From the NCBI GenBank assembly GCA_002095305.1, contig MIEI01000026.1, positions 1 through 53,814 on the forward strand: a stretch of DNA of 53,814 nt. The letters are read 5' to 3'. The position numbers were made by a program, and so were the translations under genes. This stretch comes from Pantoea brenneri. Its GTDB lineage: Bacteria; Pseudomonadota; Gammaproteobacteria; Enterobacterales; Enterobacteriaceae. Shown piece after piece: positions 51,001-53,814 of the stretch. The notes under the pieces are model-generated. The model did not search any database and was not told the DNA's origin. It saw only the letters and a list, made by a program, of their open reading frames with translations. Every line of letters starts with the position of its first letter. Within the stretch, counting starts at the first letter, position 1.

Positions 51001-51432
51001 TCAGGGTTCATGTTCAGTCAGTCGTTGAAGTAAAGGGATGGCGTCAATCAGCTGCTGTCGCTCGGCCGGGGTAAGTCGCGCCTCAAATGCCTCAATCAGC
51101 CAGTCGTCACGCCGGGCACGGCTGGCGGCGATCACCGCCAGGCAAGCGTCCGTGGGACGGTAACGGGTTTTGCGTCCGTCATGCGGATCGGGTTCACCGG
51201 TCACCATGCCAGCCTCCAGCAGCGTCGCCACGGTGGCCCCCATCGACTGGCTGCGCACACCTTCCGCCGCCGCCAGTTCGGTTACCGTCATCGCCCCGTC
51301 GCGCACCAGGTAGCCCAGCACCGCCACCTGCGACCAGGTAAGTTCACCCGGTGGCGCAGACTCACGCAGTTTGCGGCCCAGCTTGCCCACCAGCATACGC
51401 AGCGTGGCAGCAGGTTCGCTTAAATCGCACAT
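51001..51432 (-). CDS. MarR-family regulator
   Basis: Winged-helix regulator of 143 residues; recognition part MTVTELAAAEGVRSQSMGAT and wing EPDPHDGRKTRYRPT. First gene of a two-gene operon with the isochorismatase-fold hydrolase, which it probably represses along with itself. GAGAGGG precedes the ATG. Confidence 0.9.
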   Translation of the reverse strand: MCDLSEPAATLRMLVGKLGRKLRESAPPGELTWSQVAVLGYLVRDGAMTVTELAAAEGVRSQSMGATVATLLEAGMVTGEPDPHDGRKTRYRPTDACLAVIAASRARRDDWLIEAFEARLTPAERQQLIDAIPLLQRLTEHEP

Positions 51433-51499
51433 CGCCCTCTCCTCAGGTTTGACGGTCAGTATAGAGATACGAAGGTAAACTGTGTAGTTTGTCCTGGTA

Positions 51500-52054
51500 T
51501 CAATTTGTAATTTCCGGCCGTTGCAGATAGTGGATCAGGCTGTGAAAGCGCAGCGGCGTGCTGAGCGGGTTGCGGTAGCTGTGCGTGACATCGGCGCGAA
51601 ACTGAAATGCCGCGCCGCGCGGCAGACGCCGCCACAGATCGCCGACCCCGAGCAGCAACTCCCCCTCAATCACCACCACCTGCTCGATGCAGCCCGCCTC
51701 ATGCGGCGAAGAGATGCTCTGCGCACCGGCGGCCAGCTCAACCGCCAGCAGGTCGAAGCGCAGCTGCGGATCGTAGGGTAACAGCGGCTGGACCGACATC
51801 TCGGCGTTGGGCTGGCTGAAGGCGGCGGGACTGCCTGGTGCGGGCCCGCCCTCAATGAAAAACGAAAACGGCACGTTAAAGCCGGTGGCGATTTTCCACA
51901 GTGTCGCCACCGTCGGGCTGGATTCGCCGCGCTCGATCTGGCCGAGCATCGCTTTACTGACGCCGGTGCGTTCGGCGGTCAGCGTCAGGCTCCAGCCGTT
52001 GGCCTGACGTAACTGTCTGAGTGCGCTGCTCAGATGGTGTTGAAGATTCCCCAT
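51500..52054 (-). CDS. ydcN: XRE/cupin regulator, YdcN type
   Basis: Regulator of 184 residues with an N-terminal XRE helix-turn-helix (SLTLTAERTGVSKAMLGQIE, then RGESSPTVATLWKIATGF) and a C-terminal cupin for a ligand. GGGAG lies before the ATG. It is divergent from a BenE-type transporter, as are ydcN and ydcO in E. coli, and two palindromes lie in the shared promoter. Confidence 0.85.
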   Translation of the reverse strand: MGNLQHHLSSALRQLRQANGWSLTLTAERTGVSKAMLGQIERGESSPTVATLWKIATGFNVPFSFFIEGGPAPGSPAAFSQPNAEMSVQPLLPYDPQLRFDLLAVELAAGAQSISSPHEAGCIEQVVVIEGELLLGVGDLWRRLPRGAAFQFRADVTHSYRNPLSTPLRFHSLIHYLQRPEITN

Positions 52055-52113
52055 TGCTACTCCCGATGCTGTCGTCAGCCTGTTCGCTGACCTGATGGCG
52101 GCAGTGTAGCACT

Positions 52114-52158
52114 TGTGCGTTATAGCGCATCATGCGACCATGTGCGTTATAACGCACA
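52114..52158. promoter_or_regulatory. Twin palindromic operators for the YdcN-type repressor
   Basis: TGTGCGTTATAACGCACA (52141-52158) is a perfect 18-base palindrome; TGTGCGTTATAGCGCAT (52114-52130) is an imperfect copy. The centres are 27-28 bases apart, about 2.5 helical turns. They are in the 119-base divergent promoter of ydcN and the transporter. Confidence 0.75.
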
Positions 52159-52173
52159 ATCGTGGATAATCAG

Positions 52174-53352
52174 ATGCCTGAAGTCGCCGTACAACCCCGG
52201 TTTACCCTGCCGATGCTGGTGTCGGGCTTTGTCGCCGTGCTGGTGGGATACAGCAGCACCGGTGCAATTGTTTACCAGGCTTTTCAGGCAGCTGGCGCGT
52301 CGCCCGGTCAAATTGGCGGCTGGCTGGCGGTACTGGGAATTGCGCTGGGCATTGCCTCGCTGGGGCTGTCGCTGCGCTATCGCATGCCGGTGCTGGCCGC
52401 ATGGTCAACGCCGGGCGCGGCGCTGCTGGCGACCAGCTTTCATGGCATCTCCATCAATGAAGCGGTCGGGGTATTCGTTTTCGCTAACCTGCTGATTGTG
52501 CTCTCTGGCGTGACCGGCCTGTTTGCCCGCCTGATGAATTACATTCCCGCCTCGCTGGCGGCGGCAATGCTGGCCGGTATTTTGCTGCGCTTTGGCCTGC
52601 AGACCTTTGCCGATTTACAGACCAACTTTGTTCTGTGCGGCAGCATGTGTCTGACCTGGCTGCTGGCCCGTCGCTGGCTGGCGCGTTACGCCATCCTGCT
52701 GACCCTGCTGATCGGCGTGGCGGTGGCGCTGGCACAGCGGGCGATCCACTTTCCGCCGCAGCCGATTATGCTGGTGCTGCCGCAGCCGGTGATGCCGCAC
52801 TTTAGCCTGACCACGCTGATCGGCATCGGGCTGCCCTATTTTCTGGTCACCATGGCGTCGCAGAATGCGCCCGGCATCGCCACGCTGCAGGCGCACGGTT
52901 ATCGTCCGCCGGTTTCAGCGCTGATTGGCTGGACCGGTTTTATCGCGCTGTTACTGGCGCCTTTTGGCGGTTTTTCGGTCTGTGTCGCCGCGATAACCGC
53001 AGCGATCTGCATGAGTGACGAGGTGGATGCCGATCCGCAGCGACGCTGGCGGGCGGCGGCGCTGGCCGGCCTGTTTTATCTGCTGGCAGGCGCGTCTGGC
53101 GCGCTGATCGCGGTGTTATTCAGTGCGCTGCCTGCGGTACTGATCCAGGCGCTGGCCGGGCTGGCGTTGCTGGCCACGCTGGGCGGCAGCCTGCAGCGTG
53201 CGCTGGAGCAGCCGGCCGAGCGCGACAGTGCGTTAATCACCTTTCTGATGACCGCCTCCGGCGTCTCGCTGCTCGGCATCGGACCGGCCTTCTGGGGACT
53301 GGTCGGCGGCGTTATCGCCCACCTGCTGCTGGTGCGTAAGCGCGCCAGTTAG
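52174..53352 (+). CDS. ydcO: Benzoate/H+ symporter family transporter, BenE/YdcO
   Basis: Inner-membrane transporter of the BenE family, 392 residues from ATG 52174 (a GTG at 52162 would fall directly after the operator). About 12 hydrophobic segments; signature regions include FVAVLVGYSSTGAIVYQAFQ, YRMPVLAAWSTPGAALLAT, FLVTMASQNAPGIATLQAHG and PFGGFSVCVAAITAAICMSD. The substrate may be an aromatic carboxylate; in E. coli YdcO's substrate is not settled. Repression by the divergent XRE/cupin protein is likely. Confidence 0.88.
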   Translation: MPEVAVQPRFTLPMLVSGFVAVLVGYSSTGAIVYQAFQAAGASPGQIGGWLAVLGIALGIASLGLSLRYRMPVLAAWSTPGAALLATSFHGISINEAVGVFVFANLLIVLSGVTGLFARLMNYIPASLAAAMLAGILLRFGLQTFADLQTNFVLCGSMCLTWLLARRWLARYAILLTLLIGVAVALAQRAIHFPPQPIMLVLPQPVMPHFSLTTLIGIGLPYFLVTMASQNAPGIATLQAHGYRPPVSALIGWTGFIALLLAPFGGFSVCVAAITAAICMSDEVDADPQRRWRAAALAGLFYLLAGASGALIAVLFSALPAVLIQALAGLALLATLGGSLQRALEQPAERDSALITFLMTASGVSLLGIGPAFWGLVGGVIAHLLLVRKRAS

Positions 53353-53509
53353 CACTCAGTGCGGTTGTTTTTGCAGCAGCCGGTGAAAAAACCGCTGCAT
53401 TTGCCCCCTTTTCCGCCGTTTGATTTGTCATTGTCCCGCGTAAAATCAACCCAATCGTCGATAACACGCGATTTTCTGCCTCAGACAACGACCGATAAGG
53501 GCCCAACAG

Positions 53510-53814
53510 GTGGCAAAAACTTTTCTGCGCAGCGGTAATTTAGATGCGGTTCTGGCGTTAGGTGAAAATGGCCAGCCGGTCTATGCCTCAGCGTTACAAA
53601 TTCGCGAGACCCTGCGTCTGCGCCGTCAGGGCGCACTGGCAGATTGTCTGGCCATTCCGCAGGCCAATGACCGGGGCGATCGCCTCGACTGGTATGCGCC
53701 CTTCAGCGGCCGGATGAAATCCTGGCTGGCGGCCAGCGATCATGAACGTCGTGCCGCGCTGCAACATCTCACCGCCTGCCAGCAGGATATGCAGGCGCTC
53801 AGTACGCGCGCGCG
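53510..53814 (+). CDS. srfA: SrfA-family virulence-factor-like protein, 5' part
   Basis: The window ends inside this gene; 101 codons are visible from the GTG at 53510, which has AAGG upstream. The start, AKTFLRSGNLDAVLALGENG, then QPVYASALQIRETLRLRRQG and CLAIPQANDRGDRLDWYAP, is that of SrfA, first gene of the srfABC operon first noticed as SsrB-regulated in Salmonella. The biochemical role is unknown. srfB and srfC are expected beyond the window. Confidence 0.8.
   Translation, partial: MAKTFLRSGNLDAVLALGENGQPVYASALQIRETLRLRRQGALADCLAIPQANDRGDRLDWYAPFSGRMKSWLAASDHERRAALQHLTACQQDMQALSTRA

Overview
The window looks like a chromosomal segment of an Erwiniaceae bacterium (Pantoea/Erwinia type). 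It is GC-rich, and it carries an enterobacterial pqqABCDEF operon, a quinone-dependent D-lactate dehydrogenase, a YncD/PqqU receptor, a ydcN-ydcO pair and the start of an srfA-type gene. No rRNA, tRNA, CRISPR array or complete insertion sequence was seen.

Layout. 0.5-3.8 kb: a GT-D glycosyltransferase of lower GC, an MFS transporter and a hexapeptide acyltransferase. 3.87-4.37 kb: a compact locus with the architecture of an SOS-controlled type I toxin-antitoxin system. It has a 29-residue hydrophobic peptide, a long leader, a LexA box, and a divergent small RNA whose 5' end is complementary to the leader. 4.4-7.4 kb: a PQQ-type sugar dehydrogenase lipoprotein, a DUF2231 membrane protein and a Fur-controlled iron-chelate binding protein. 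7.8-14.3 kb: an operon of an enolase-superfamily acid-sugar enzyme plus a five-gene Dpp-type ABC transporter. 14.5-18.7 kb: a chemoreceptor, an RpiB-like isomerase divergent from kdgF, and a small unknown gene. 19-22 kb: a P-loop kinase, a DapA-family aldolase, and an ABM-ACT-ArsR operon. 22.3-25.3 kb: a citrate/tricarballylate-type transporter, a ModA-like periplasmic protein resembling aconitate isomerase, and a LysR regulator. 25.3-32.2 kb: a MarR/quinone oxidoreductase pair, then an operon encoding an ascorbate-type PTS, a phosphofructokinase, a class II aldolase, a P-loop kinase and a DCC protein. 32.6-41.8 kb: dld, yceI, pqqF-E-D-C-B-A (all minus strand) and a dipeptidase. 42.2-43.6 kb: an AT-richer LysM/glycine-zipper putative effector with a membrane immunity candidate. 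43.8-47.1 kb: a stand-alone leuA paralogue converging on an AraC regulator and a beta-hydroxyacid dehydrogenase. 47.4-53.8 kb: a membrane protein, PqqU, an isochorismatase-fold hydrolase with a MarR regulator, ydcN/ydcO, and the 5' end of srfA.

How it fits together. PQQ is a recurring theme: synthesis (pqqA-F), a likely user (the sorbosone/glucose dehydrogenase-like lipoprotein) and a TonB-dependent importer (PqqU) are all present. A second theme is sugar-acid catabolism. The kdgF/RpiB-like pair and the enolase-ABC operon share a TGAAAC-N3-GTTT(C/T)A operator resembling a KdgR box. The third theme is self-contained catabolic cassettes for unknown or unusual substrates: the PTS-PFK-aldolase set and the aconitate set.

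Quality warning. Seven genes are each broken by exactly one missing base, always within or next to a short G/C run, and each is restored to a full-length family member by adding one base. This pattern points to sequencing or assembly error rather than seven real pseudogenes. Such genes are annotated below at full corrected extent.
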